Assembly (NCBI RefSeq): GCF_029227915.1
Contig: NC_079883.1
Location: 22,320,001-22,384,000, forward strand
Source of the DNA: Hydractinia symbiolongicarpus
Lineage: Eukaryota > Cnidaria > Hydrozoa > Anthoathecata > Hydractiniidae
Length of the DNA: 64,000 nt
Reading direction: 5' to 3'
Shown piece after piece: positions 46,103 through 58,634 of the stretch. The stretch's first letter is position 1. Every line of letters begins with the position of its first letter. Position numbers and translations under genes: made by a program. The notes under the pieces are model-generated. The model made no database searches. It was not told the DNA's origin and worked only from the letters and a program-made list of their open reading frames with translations.

Positions 46103-49100
46103 CTAGTAGTAACATTAAAGAGCTGAAATATCTCATGAACTTTGATACCATCAGGACGTTTGTTGTTTAATAATCAACGAACGTCGAAGGTTTGGCTAGT
46201 TACACCCTCTTAATAACTCTAGCTACACCTTCTAAAGTTTATTAATTAAGACTGATAATTAGTTAGGTGTGACCAGAGTCGTTTATTAACCAAAAGCAAA
46301 TCCGAAAAAACAAGGCAGTGACTTACAATTTACTTGACACAAATGTTTTTAATTTAAAACTAACCAAAGGGTTGGATGAATTTGACCGACAAGGGATGTA
46401 CAAAAAAAACAGTAATTATTAACATGTATGTACATAGATTAGTATATATTTTGTGGTATTAGGATCACCATGGGAGGAAAAGAAGGCCACTGATAAGAAA
46501 AATAAGAAATTTGAATAGGAAGATATTCTAGCGTGGATATTTTGATATTACTGGTAAACCGTAAGTTGTTAGTTGTCTGATATTCGCTAAGTATTCGCCC
46601 TCTTAAATTAAATGACTAACGTTACATGATCAAGTCATATCTGAATTAGCAAAACAAGTGCACATTGTTGCAGCTTATACACGGTAAGAGCTGATAGCAA
46701 ACATTCTCTACGATCTTCCCTGAAACATCAATTTGATGCACGTAAACCTGCACATCTATACTAGCTAAAAAACAATTTTTTTCAATTATATTCCTTGAAA
46801 CAAAGCATGTTTCACTTGTTAGTTGGGAAAGTGCACTAAAAAATTTGAGTCACATTAACTCGATATCGTGACTTTCCACCTCTTCAAACCACCTCCATAG
46901 CAAGTGGCAAAGCCAATCAGCTAGCAAGCGGTAATGCCAATCAGTAAATAAGACTAGCGGACACAAACTGCGTAGTGCATACATGTAACAAGGAAAAAAA
47001 AGATATAAGCGCAGGCGTTCTCTATTCCTGTTACTAATAACAAGTAACAAGAATTAACCTTGATGTCAAGTCTGACGAAAACAATTTAAAGAAAGGTCAA
47101 AGTGTCATAAAAATGCCATCGTACTGAGTTATTAACGGTACTATTGTCAACCAGGTCCTATATAAAAACAGGAAAATGTCGATGATGCAGCTGTAAGAGA
47201 TTTACTACCTTTAAGTTTTTATGACCTAGAAGAATTTTCTAAATAATACTTTAATAGACAAGTCAGGTAATTTTGGAACTTGGGGTCATTTTACAGCAAG
47301 AAAGGTGAAATCGATCCATTTATACGTAATCCACTTATGTCCATATAAAGCATATATACGGCGAGTATAATTAGCAAGGAATTCCATCAGAGTACAATAA
47401 TTCAATCCACTTCTTTGACAATCTAAATTTTTCTTTTTTAATAAACAGAGATTATTTGACACAAATCTTTGAGAAGGAAATTGTGAATTGATTGTTGTTA
47501 CGTCAAGATTATGCATCATTTTCCGCATCTTGTGTTCTACTCAAAGAAATCAAAATACTTGATACAATGTTTTTTTGGGCGAGTACTACTTTATTTAATA
47601 ATTTTTGTTTTCGCCAGAACAGTTCTCAGTGTTATGCTATTTGTAAAATATTTTCCAGTTACTTTAATCAGGAGGGTATTCCACAGTTCATAACAATTCT
47701 TTTCCTCTTATTAAAGAATGGTAATTTATAATGTACGAAGTAGAGAAATATGTTTGACACCGATACAAACCAAAAGAGGAAAAGACAAAACTAAACAAAG
47801 TTATATGTTCCAACTGGTTGTATTTTTGGATTTTACGAGTCAATAGACTAAAATGGCATCAAAACTCTTGCATAACGACATAACTACAAGGACATTTTAC
47901 TAACTTGCAACGTTTTTGGGAATACGTAACTTTCATTAAAACCAGATTGCAATAGATAAGCTACCCTTTCTATTGATAAGAAATATTTTAACTGCAACAT
48001 CATTCGCCTTTTAGCGACCAATTTTCTCAGGATACACAGTGGGCATGTGTTGACCTTTGCAGCATTGGAGCATGGGAGAACTTTGTAAGTAATTAACTAA
48101 TGAACAAATTTAAAATATCAGCATCATCCCGTTTTGTACTATTTTGCTGATAGCGTGTCCTGTTTTTAGGATGTAAAAAAAAAACACGGGGAAACTTCAT
48201 ACTGTTTCCGTATTTCTTGACACAAAAACTTGTTTACGCGTGGTATACAATATCTATTTTGTTGGTAATTTATTTATCTTCAACCCTTATGAAAACGTAT
48301 GTCATTGCTTTTTGATTTTTGACAGTAAACATTGCCATAACACTTTCACAATGTCGAAAACTTTAGCAACCAAATTGAAATTAGTGACATTCCATCGTCA
48401 GATAAAATTAGATCAATCTCATCCTGCTGCAGAAATAAGTCCCACCTCTTTGAGGAGGTAATTAATAATTCACCCGACTTCATTAAGGATAATTAGAAGC
48501 CGAAAAACTTCTGGTCACAAATTAAGCAAGAAATTGTTTTATTTTCTTGTAACACTATTTTTATGATTTCTTTTGTGGTTTGCCATGTCTGATTTTCATT
48601 ATTGCTTTGGTACGTGCTGCTTCTATTACAGATATATTTATTTTCTGGTTAAAAATTTGAATTTATCTTCTGGTATTGCTTATAATCCTGCTACATGAAT
48701 GGGATGCAGAAATTCGACTGGTAGTCGACCTGTGTTACTTACAAATGAACTTTGACCACACCGATACATACAATCAAAAGGGGACCTCCTTTGGATATAA
48801 ATCAATGCCACTTAAATACGTCTTACTCTAGACAAGGCATCGGACGTTTTTAAGTCATGTTTACAGAAAACAAGGCACGGCTTCTTTATTCTTTCCCTTC
48901 AAGGACATGAAAGCGTGACATTTTTGACAACGTGGATTTTTCACAAAAGCTATTAACAGTAACGTCTTGTCCTTTGTTGTGACGAAAAGTTTTAAATTAA
49001 TGATGCATTTAACGCAACGTTTCCCATCAACTTAGTTTCCTTCTTATTTTGCTGATTCTCACTTTGATGACACTGCGTAAAAAAAAACGTTTTTAAAAAT

Positions 49101-51177
49101 GATCAAACTAGCAAAACTTGTCGAATTAGAAAAGGAAATACCAACGTTATCTCACTATCGTCATAAAAACCTGTGGCTGAGATATATTGCGTTAATTATT
49201 GTAACGGAACATACAAGAGATTCTTGAGAGATGTTATCAAACAACTAGTTATGGAAGATGCTTTTTAGAATACGTGATGCGGTCACGGATTTTTCTTGTA
49301 TCGCACGGTAATTTGAATACCTTCGAAATGACGGCCATTTCCACAAACGCTTTTTACATAAAAAGGTAATATTGATTAAATAAGAAAAAAAATAACTTCC
49401 CGCTTTTCTGTGAATATCGTCCATGGCATCTCATAAAAAGTTTGTTGGGGGTCTTTTATAGTTATTCTGTCAGCAACAATGCTTAAAAATGCTATTGAAC
49501 TATTTTCTGTGGTATTTTAAAGACGTTCGATGAGTTCTAGTTGATACTTCATTAGAAGTGATTACTGTCAAAAGAGACACAAATTATGTGAAACTTATGC
49601 AAACATTTTGCAGCATCCAATAAACAAATACTCCACGTCAGCCTATGAACTTTGTATAATTAATTACACTCTTCGTTATGTTGAATAGGCCTAAACATCT
49701 TATGGTTGCTTACAAAGGACGGAATCCTATCGCCTCAATATCGTGTAAATCCCAACAAAGGATCGGATCATTTGGTTAATAAAAATATAAAGCCATTCTT
49801 TCACATTTAGAAGACAGAAATGGTTTTTCCAAAAGATTATGAATATATATCTATTTAAAGATTTATAAACAACCAAGCTTGTACAATGTACACAAAATTG
49901 AAGACTCACAGTGTTCGGGCGATTTATCCCATCTATGATTAATATACACCGATGTTTTTTCAGCCATTGAATAATGAACTTCAAAAACGTTCTCACGGCT
50001 TATCAGACTGTGTTATGAATCAGTATCGAATAAAATATTTTCCGACGTCGCCATAAAAAATTTTTATACGCCTCAATAAGTTTTTTAAACGCCTCAATAA
50101 AATTTCTGAGACAGAAAATATTAAAATCGATCTTTGCTTAATTTGTTTATCCATAATGGTAGCCTGAACTGTGACTAGCACTTTTTGGTATTCCTTTTTT
50201 TTTCGTCACATATTCCCACAACGGTTGTTTATTAATCTGTGGTTACTTGTTTGGGAAATGTTTCCTTGCGTTGCTATGATAACTAAGAAGGGAAATTCAC
50301 AATCAAAAATCAACACAGGCAGCCCACATAAAAGGAAACATTTCACCCTCTTATAGTCATTTATATTCCGTAAAGTTTTTGGCATCGAATCAAAAGCTGA
50401 CCTCATGTCATCCATTTTACAAAATCTGGCTAATGATTTCTTGAAAGTTCAAAAAGTGCATAGCCGGTGAGAAAAGGTTAAAATTAGGTCAAAAATTTTT
50501 AAGACTTTACATACGGTAGTCAGTTACATCCTGGTTCACGAGTAATTACCAAGTTCCATTTAAAACATAAGAATCATTAAACAGATTAAGAAATACAGAA
50601 AACATTTTCATTAATTACTTCGTCACAATTATAATCCATAAATCTTTTCTACAACAGCGTTCTATACCAGGAATAGATTTTCAGCGTTTCTACTGTTTCC
50701 TTAATGAGGCACTGCATATCCAAATATACATTCCTTAGTCTTACCCCACGCTTAATTTGTTTTCCTGTGAACCATCAAAATGATGAGTAATTTTAGAAAC
50801 ACTTGACAGTGCTTTCCTATACTACACATCTAGCAATGTTTTCATTTACAGGAATACAAGTGTTTTGTTGTAAACATTAGCCTGCTACAGGTTTCTCTTT
50901 CGTTTAATTCTACTTTTTTGACATGTTTTTAAACATAAGATGTTCAGGATAATTTATTACACTTAAATACTCGGTAGACATAAATTCATGTAAATACAAA
51001 AGAGGTCATTAATTATGTAATTATGTCAATGCATGGTTTAAAGATCGCATAATTCGTTAAGAAAACAGTGTGTCATCATTATATTGAAAAACAAACGACT
51101 TTTAAAGACGTCTATTAAACCGAGTATTTATTAATTTCCGAATTACGACACTAGATTTTTAATGAGTGTTAAAACTG

Positions 51178-51213
51178 TATATAAAGAAGCTGGGCATGCA
51201 TCTAAAATCATTT
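51178..51213 (+). promoter_or_regulatory. FGF core promoter: TATA box and initiator
   Basis: TATATAAAG at 51178-51186 is followed by TCATTT at 51208-51213, which matches the initiator consensus TCAKTY. With the start site at A51210 the TATA box begins at -32, the normal spacing. The resulting 5' UTR is about 141 bases and contains a 15-codon upstream frame (51235-51282). Confidence 0.65.
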
Positions 51214-51234
51214 ACACTCAATCAGTGCAAGTGA

Positions 51235-51282
51235 ATGCACGTGCCTCAAATAGTTCATACAGTACAAGAAAGAAAAAAATAA
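51235..51282 (+). promoter_or_regulatory. Upstream open reading frame in the FGF 5' UTR
   Basis: ATG at 51235 opens 15 codons and ends with TAA at 51280-51282, 68 bases before the FGF start. If the predicted start site is right, ribosomes meet it first, which could lower FGF translation. Confidence 0.4.
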
Positions 51283-51350
51283 TTAAACTCATACTAGGTT
51301 ACAAACAAAGAATACATATTGAAATTATTTAGTTGATATATATTAATAAA

Positions 51351-54300
51351 ATGGAATTTAGTATGTACATTCATTGCATCATATTTATTTATTTAACCAT
51401 GGAGTCGTAAGTAATTCTTTTTTTTTATATATCTATATTATGTATAATTTATTTTTCCTGGCATAACCTGGTGATTTTAATTTTAACTTCTTATACTTAC
51501 GTTATGAAGATCGAGAGTGATTTTCATTCAAACATTTTCGTGGATTTTTAACATTCATGTTTCCAGATGCTCAGCCAGTGTCAATAATTACAGTTAGAAC
51601 AGAAAAAGCAAAACAAAGCGGGACTTCAAAGGCCTGTAAAAACAGTAGCGAACGTGAATTGTTGACAGCATCTATTTGGAATTGATTTAAAACTACTTTG
51701 AAATATATCTAGTTTGTTGTCTTTCCGCTTCACTTAACTTTAAATGTTTACATAAAAAAACTGAACCAGCAAAACATTGACCCTCTTTTTCGCATTTATA
51801 GGTTGGTATTATCGAGACCAAGCGCAACCGATTACTATACATCAACAACCGTAAGTTTTGTGTTTGGGTACTTATTCTTATATAGGCAGCTTATACAGAG
51901 TGTCTGATGTCTCCTTGGGCACATAAGTTTGGCGCGACCAGCATGTGAAATATATCGTAGTGGGGTATTTAAATACCACACGCCGCCTTCATGTATGCCT
52001 TATGTAACATGAACACACACATTTTAAATATCTTTTTTCATAAGAAACACAAAAGCAAACTTTCTCGTAGGTCTATCACATTTCCGACATTAATCCGACC
52101 GCAAGTAATTATCGTGATAAACTTAAGCATTTTATGAAACGTACAATGCAAGGCGTATGCAGGACGCGACACTTCTAATATGACGAAGATGTGGCAGCGA
52201 CCACCAAAACAGCAGTGCATTTAATGAACATTATTTGTAAAAAATTGACACTTTTGACAAAAATATACAAGAATTCCGTCAGGGAAATACCTCATGTGGA
52301 CTAACACAGAACAACTCTATAGTAAATAAATTGAAAAAAAATTCCTCAAATATTCCTATAATTCATAGTTGAGGAAAATACCTATGTTTTTCTCCTTTCA
52401 TTTCCGCGTATTACAGACTGCTGACAAAAAAATATCCATTACAATCTTATAAAAGGCTTAAAAGACGTCAGAATTATAAATACATTCTTGCAAAAAAAAT
52501 GTTATCTACATAGCTCATCTACAAATTAATAGGACAAATTTAGACTAGATTCCGAGTTAGAAAAACTCAAAAACCGAAATAAAACATGCCCAGACATGAA
52601 AGAGACGGCAAAAAAACACGCTAATTTTGGTAAAGACTTTTTAATGAATGTTGACGAATGTTGGTCAAATTTTATGCGTTTGTTATTTGCTACATGAGAA
52701 AGTAGCAATTAAAAATCGCTCAATTTTTGTTATTGTCGCCCATCATCAAAATTTTTTGCGCGTTTGTGGAAGATCATAAATTAGAAAAACTCGATTCGTA
52801 ATTGCTAATAGCCTGTGAAATTCCTTCCTCATGTTATCAGGATGTCTAATTTAAACCTATGTCTATTAAACGTAAACAAATATTAAAAACAGATAAAAAC
52901 AGTTAATTCTTAAATGAAAGAAACTTTCGAGAATTTCATGGGCAGTTACAAGACTTTTATTTTACCGCCCTATGTACTCGTATCTCTTTCTCCTCATTCT
53001 TTTTAACTTAACACTTTACATGCGACGGCGCTGGGGACTTTTTTTATTGAAAAAAGAAAAACTTTCATAGAAAGTTTATCAACTGTTACACGAGCCAGCC
53101 ACGGTACTACACAATGAAACCGCTTGATCCCGTCATGAAAAGTCGAAGTTATTTTAATCTTTATAAAATAATTCCTTATCACAAAATTGACATTAAAATT
53201 AATGATTACTTATTATCTGTTTTTCACTTGCCGCTTCGTTTTTCAACATTAAGGAGACGTTTAAAAATTGTTTCTTTATTGAAAACGCGGGACTGTTTTG
53301 AAGTTAACACACACAACATATCCGTCTTTTGCGAAACAATCTGGTGGAGAGTTGTGATCTACCATCCAGTACTGTAGAAAAGATTTACAACACTCCTTCT
53401 TACATCTTCTTTTGACGTCATATTTACCTTGCTTCTTTTAGGTTAATCCACATGAGTTATCAACTACAAAAATGAATGTCTCCAGACGAAGAAAAGTCAG
53501 GCTGCGCTCAATGAAGAGCAAACAATATATACAAGTATTCGATAAGCAAGTGGATGCAAAGGGAGATGAGACTTCTATATATGGTAAGCGTAATTTTTCA
53601 GCTGGCCAAACTTCTGTTTGACAGTGAGGGACAGTTTGGTTAAAACTGATATTAAAAATAGCGAGTAAACAATAACACAAGCTAAACAAGAGCTATTACT
53701 AAACCAGACTTATCTACCGCAAAATGCAACGGTGGGTTATTCGCAACCACGTTTTATTATGTGAGGGTTATAAACTTTATTGAATGCTGAAAAGTGAAAG
53801 AGTTAAACAATCTTATTGAGCTTTTATGTTGTGTGACACTTGAGTTTCAATGAGCTGAAATTTGATACGAATGTAACAACAATAACAACAGAATTTTAAG
53901 TCCCAGTTAAACAAGAAAATTGCAACTTGACATTAAATAACCTATAAACTGTGCGCATGCGTAGTCATCCACATGTATAGTTCAATTTATAACACGTTTC
54001 GCGTTACATCGTGGTGTTTTTTAAAAAAATACTTTCCTTTCTTCTTCACCTGACATTTCACGAGAACAATAAGGATTTTGGCTCCAAAATTGGAGTAACA
54101 TAGGAAATCTTATCACACAAATAAACAAAAATTCTGTCACTAAATTGGAGGGTTCCAAGTACATCAAATAAAATTTAACTGCTTCTCCTTTGAGCACGTT
54201 TAGCCTCACTTATTTAGTCTCGCTGTCCTATCAATCTCTACTCTTGTATATATTTATTTCTAATGCAACTCGCGTTAGAATATATTTAATTGCTGCTTGA

Positions 54301-54764
54301 ATTGATTGATTTACTTTTTTATTTTAGCTAACCTCAGCTTAGAGTCAGTTGGATTCTCAGGAAAAATTCGTATTCGGGGTATTAAAGCAAACCGTTACAT
54401 ATGCTTCAGTAGAAAACACGCCAAGCTTATCACAAAGGTAAGTCGAATTTGCAATACACAACTTCGGATCCAGACCTCACAAAAAAAGGAAAGCATTGAA
54501 ATAACATAAATTTCTTTCTTATTTTAGCGTACTGGAAACAGCGCACATTGCGTTTTCACCAAGCATAGCGATAATAGGAATGAAATAGTGTTCCAATACA
54601 CGAAGAAAAATAACAGACACTGGTACGTAGCCTTCAAAGGGAGCGGCAAACCAAGGAAGGGGAACCAATTCAGTAAGCATCACCATCAAGCAGATGCTAG
54701 AGGAGAAATCCCCAGAAACGCTACCTTTAGATTTAAAGAAATATTTTGGAAGAACGAAGAATGA
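51351..54764 (+). CDS. Secreted fibroblast growth factor (5 exons)
   Basis: Exons 51351-51406, 51802-51850, 53442-53583, 54328-54437 and 54528-54764 join by GT-AG in consistent phase to 197 residues. Residues 1-28 form a likely signal peptide (hydrophobic core MYIHCIIFIYLTM, then SRPSA). The FGF beta-trefoil spans about 50-185: RLRSMKSKQYIQVF, ANLSLESVGFSGKIRIRGIK, ANRYICFSRKHAKLITK, AHCVFTK, HWYVAFKGSGKPRKGNQF. The GKPRKG loop is the heparan-sulfate/receptor contact region and, with Cys108 and Cys127, recalls the FGF8/17/18 group. Subfamily assignment is tentative. FGFs signal through receptor tyrosine kinases in development. AATAAA lies at 54771, only 7 bases after the stop. The gene stands alone between large gene-free regions. 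Confidence 0.92.
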
Positions 54765-57700
54765 GCTGGTAATAAATAGATATATATTTAAACAAAACGA
54801 AAAACTAGATAATTATATAAAAATATGCAACTCCTTTTAGGAAGTTATTTTAAAGCGAGGAAGGATAGCCAGCTTCCGTGAAGGAGTTGACATTCGCTAA
54901 TATATATTATCAGATAATAAGAGCTATTTTGAAACGGTAAAGTGATGTTATATAACAAGTCATTTATTAAAGAAAAACATCTATGTGAACGACAAAAAAA
55001 TTACATAAAACAGATAATCAAAGCTTGAAAAAAAATTAACTGTTTCAAAATATAGCTTATACGTTCTTCCTTTTAATTCTTTTTCTGCTGGCCAGGAAAA
55101 GGTTTTCTGTTATTTCTACGCTTTCCCATAAATCAAAAAAAAAACACCACATTGAAAAAAAACAAAAGGACGAACGAAGTTTTTACTTGTTTATTCAAAC
55201 TTATATGAATTTACGCAATGTTGACTGTCTGAATAAGCAAGTAAAAAAAAATATTAAATATATTATTTGACCACTGGAATTTATTTATTTTTTTATATCT
55301 ATGTAAATGTATATAACTTAAATTATTTGTCTCCGCATATATTTTGTTAAAACCATTGAATGGTAAGAAGAATTTTATAAAATTTCATTGTTTTTTTCTC
55401 TCCCTTTTCCCTACCTGCAACAGACACTGGAAACTTAGTACTAGACAACGCAAAATTTAGAAAAATTTTGTAACCAGAGAAAAAAATATAGTTTTTGATA
55501 ATAAAAAGAATATGTTTAAAATATGTTTTAAAACATAGCAAAAATTTATTGTAGTGTACAATGGACATAGGACAGGAAATTAAATAAATACATGTTTTTA
55601 TAACAAACATGCCCGGGTTTTTCCAACGAACAAAAACCTAGTTACAAAAAAATTGTTGAAATTAAAAGTAGGAAAAGTTAAACCATTAGAAATGGAACCA
55701 ACAGCCAAAGAGGTTCCAAAACAAAATTCAAAGTTATGAAGCCTAAGAAGCAAAGTTGCAAATTCTTGGTTCATAGCCATTGGTATCGTCAATGCTGCCA
55801 GTAGGCTTTATTGGAACAGAATAGATATTTTTACTTTTTTAGTCAGTCGATAACTATGCAGCCAAAACCAGTCCATCCTGAGGTCGAAACATGTCAACAT
55901 ATTTTAAATTGTTACACAGAAGGATAAGAGTGCCTATGACGACACAGATTCGTGCCATTCCTTCACTTGACATGTCATATGCAATCGTATAAAAGCATAA
56001 TAATTAATTGTTGAAGTGTAAGCCAAGTACAGAAGTAGACCTACTTTTCTTTGACAGCGAATAACAAGTGTGTATTGAAGGAGGCGTTATACAGGACAAG
56101 GAATAATCGATTCCTTATCACAGCGATTGAAACCGCAAGATTCTTCTCCATTTTAAACCAACCACAAAGCTGTCATACTGAAAATGAGGACTAACAAACT
56201 TTCAACCGACTCCATCTCAGCTAAGATGTGTCTTCTCAAAACAAGCAACATAAACACTTCGAAAGAAGTTGTATTGTTTCGTGCATATTTTACATGATGA
56301 GTATGTCTTGTCGTTCGAACGAAAACTTGTAGTGTTTGGTTATCTAATTTCAACATGGTGGACATGTATGGAGACTGCTCTCAAGAGCGATATTTACTCA
56401 CATAACAGGAAAATATTGTCAGATGTAATTGCAAATCACGCGTTTGACGTTTCATCTATCGCGTTTCGTGCGCAACATGTCGCACCTTAGTTAACAACCT
56501 CAATTTTAGACAAGGATAGCCAATCAAAGAGCTTAAAAATATTCCACAGTTATTACCGTCTGCTCCCAGCAAAAACAAAATTAATTATTTTCAATAAAAT
56601 GTTTTTATTAATTTGCTATTTCGCTTTCTTTATCAAGTACATACCATCGCTGGTTTTCAGTTTTTTTAAATACTTAGAAATATAAATCCAATGGCATATC
56701 AACTCATTTTTATTTGAATGCTATATATCATATTTTTGGTTTCAAATAAATAAATATACAAACAAACAAAAAAGAAAACAAATAAAAAAACAATTATAAA
56801 AAAAACAAAAACAAACATAAAGACAACCAAACACGAACAAACAAAAAATGGACTCTTTAATAATCTACGTAACATTTTCACGGCTGCCATAGTTACATAA
56901 GCAGAATTTCAATTCCATGGTTTCGACGTGAACAGAAAATACATGCAGACGACTCTTCAAAATCATGTTTACTCACACAATAAGTAAATGTTTCTCTTCT
57001 ACTTGACCAGGTAATTGCAAACCACGAAGCAAAAATAGCTGTGTGTTTGGCAGAATATGGAAAGATGAAAATAGTACGGCCTACGACACACCAACAGTAC
57101 AAGCTCCTGTTGCGTTATGATGGCGCATTTTGGCTCCTGCAGCAGTAAAAGCACTCAATTGTGACGTCATTATGGTTGGAGCATACTAAGTGTCTTAATT
57201 TTTGTTAAAATAATTTTTATCTTTTTAAAACAGTTTTAGATAAAAATAGTATTAGATGAAATTATGTCAACTAGTATTTTCGGTATGCTTTATTTATTCC
57301 CCCGCCAACGCCCCCGCCCCTCCCAGTTTTACCGTTTCGATAAATTTTGACAAAAATGGTTTCAGGATAAACAAATTGGAGAGTAGTTGCTCACTATCCC
57401 TTTTATTCAACATTCTGATTGGCTAATATATGGGGCAAAAATGAAAATTTTAATGCCCCTACACTTTTTTTATAAACAATGCCAAATTTAAACAATAAGT
57501 GGTAAAGTATAAATGAAATAAAGTGCAAAATCCACGGGTGTGCCCGCTTTTTTAAAACCGCATTGCGTGCTTGTCGCTACTCTCGGTACCATTTTGCGTG
57601 ACAGAGGGACAGACGTATACGGGTATTATAATATAGATAATTTAAAAATAAACAATTTACCTAATAAACCCAGGTAAATAATGACTATTTGGGGAATTTT

Positions 57701-58385
57701 TTCCTGAGTAGCTAATCCATGTTTGAGGTGAAGTGCAAAAATAAATAGTTTTCATAAAACAGTATATCATGTTTGAAAGACAAAACACATTGTTACTTAA
57801 TGAGACCAATTGTGGTTTCGAGTTACGGGTAGTACAGGCCTTAATTTTAAACACGTTTCTTCTAAGCGTAAGTTCAAAATAGAAACAACTCCTCGTCGCA
57901 GCTAATTTTTACAAATACTTCAAACGAACACAACGTTTAAAAATAGATCCGAAAGGTACAAAAAATACACTTGAAACGTTTTGCTATAATCACCTCCCTA
58001 ATTTGTTCAAACTCTGGCCTATTAGAGGATGATTTAAAAAGCACGTCCGCGGTTTTTATATTCCGATTACCCGTTTAATAATACAACTTCCGATGCTTAA
58101 AAACTTTTTATTTGCCCGTTTAACTTCACCTTGAAAGTTATGGACAATCTTTACAGAGGATTGATGTTTTAAACAGCTGCAAAAAAAGTACAATGTTATT
58201 TGAATTTTTCGAATTTTAATTTTAAATTTGAACCAACGAATTCTATTTCATAAATATGCTTTATCCCAGATTCCACTCTTTAAATCCCTTCCTTTTAGAT
58301 TTCTTTCCTCAGGCTCCTCCCCTTAGCCTTCCTTCTTTTTTAGCTCTTCTGATTTCCCTTTCAAGTCCCCTTTCTCCTGTGAGGA

Positions 58386-58472
58386 ACTCAGACTCCAAAT
58401 TCCCGATCTCAGACTCCTGTCCTTCGACTCCCGACATCAGACTCCCGGCATAAGAATCCCGACATCAGACTC
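58386..58472. repeat. Short minisatellite (CAGACTCC-based)
   Basis: Four or more units built on TCAGACTCC followed by a CCCGA-type block (58386, 58409, 58436, 58463), each about 21-27 bases, on a pyrimidine-rich strand. The open frames here are artefacts of the repeat. Confidence 0.75.
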
Positions 58473-58483
58473 CTTTCCTCAAC

Positions 58484-58634
58484 ATTACAACACATGCCCG
58501 CCTGCCACGCTTGCTGGTTCGAGGTCAGTCCATGGCTCCAAATAGACTGGCAAAGCTGCATACAAATTGAGCAGACGAGAGGTACAAACCTTTCTTGCAA
58601 GTTAAAACGAAATGCGCTAACCACAGTATAGCAG
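58484..58634 (-). mobile_element. tRNA-derived SINE copy (same family as 34388)
   Basis: On minus, the head CTGTGGTTAGCGCATTTCG has box A character and is followed by AAAGGTTTGTACC, a weak box B. The distal block CTGACCTCGAACCAGCAAGC and TGGCAG matches the copy at 34388-34542. Confidence 0.45.

Larger units (their letters stand above)
37705..51177. other. Long gene-free region upstream of FGF
   Basis: About 13.5 kb with no exon I can support on either strand. Open frames are short, AT-rich and without domains. AATAAA at about 38338 may end the sHSP transcript. Contents noted: CGCGAAA-family stretches at 41225-41300 and 44205-44470, a MITE at 45952-46102, and a GC-richer patch at 42466-42545. 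The region directly precedes the FGF promoter and is a natural place for distal regulatory sequence, but no element can be named. Confidence 0.5.

Noticed and set aside
51567-51595. Extra FGF exon after TTTCCAG
   Set aside because: No usable donor follows, and joining exon 1 directly to 51802 keeps phase and the signal peptide.
58256-58453. 65-codon frame rich in Ser/Pro/Leu
   Set aside because: It is the translation of a pyrimidine-rich stretch and minisatellite.
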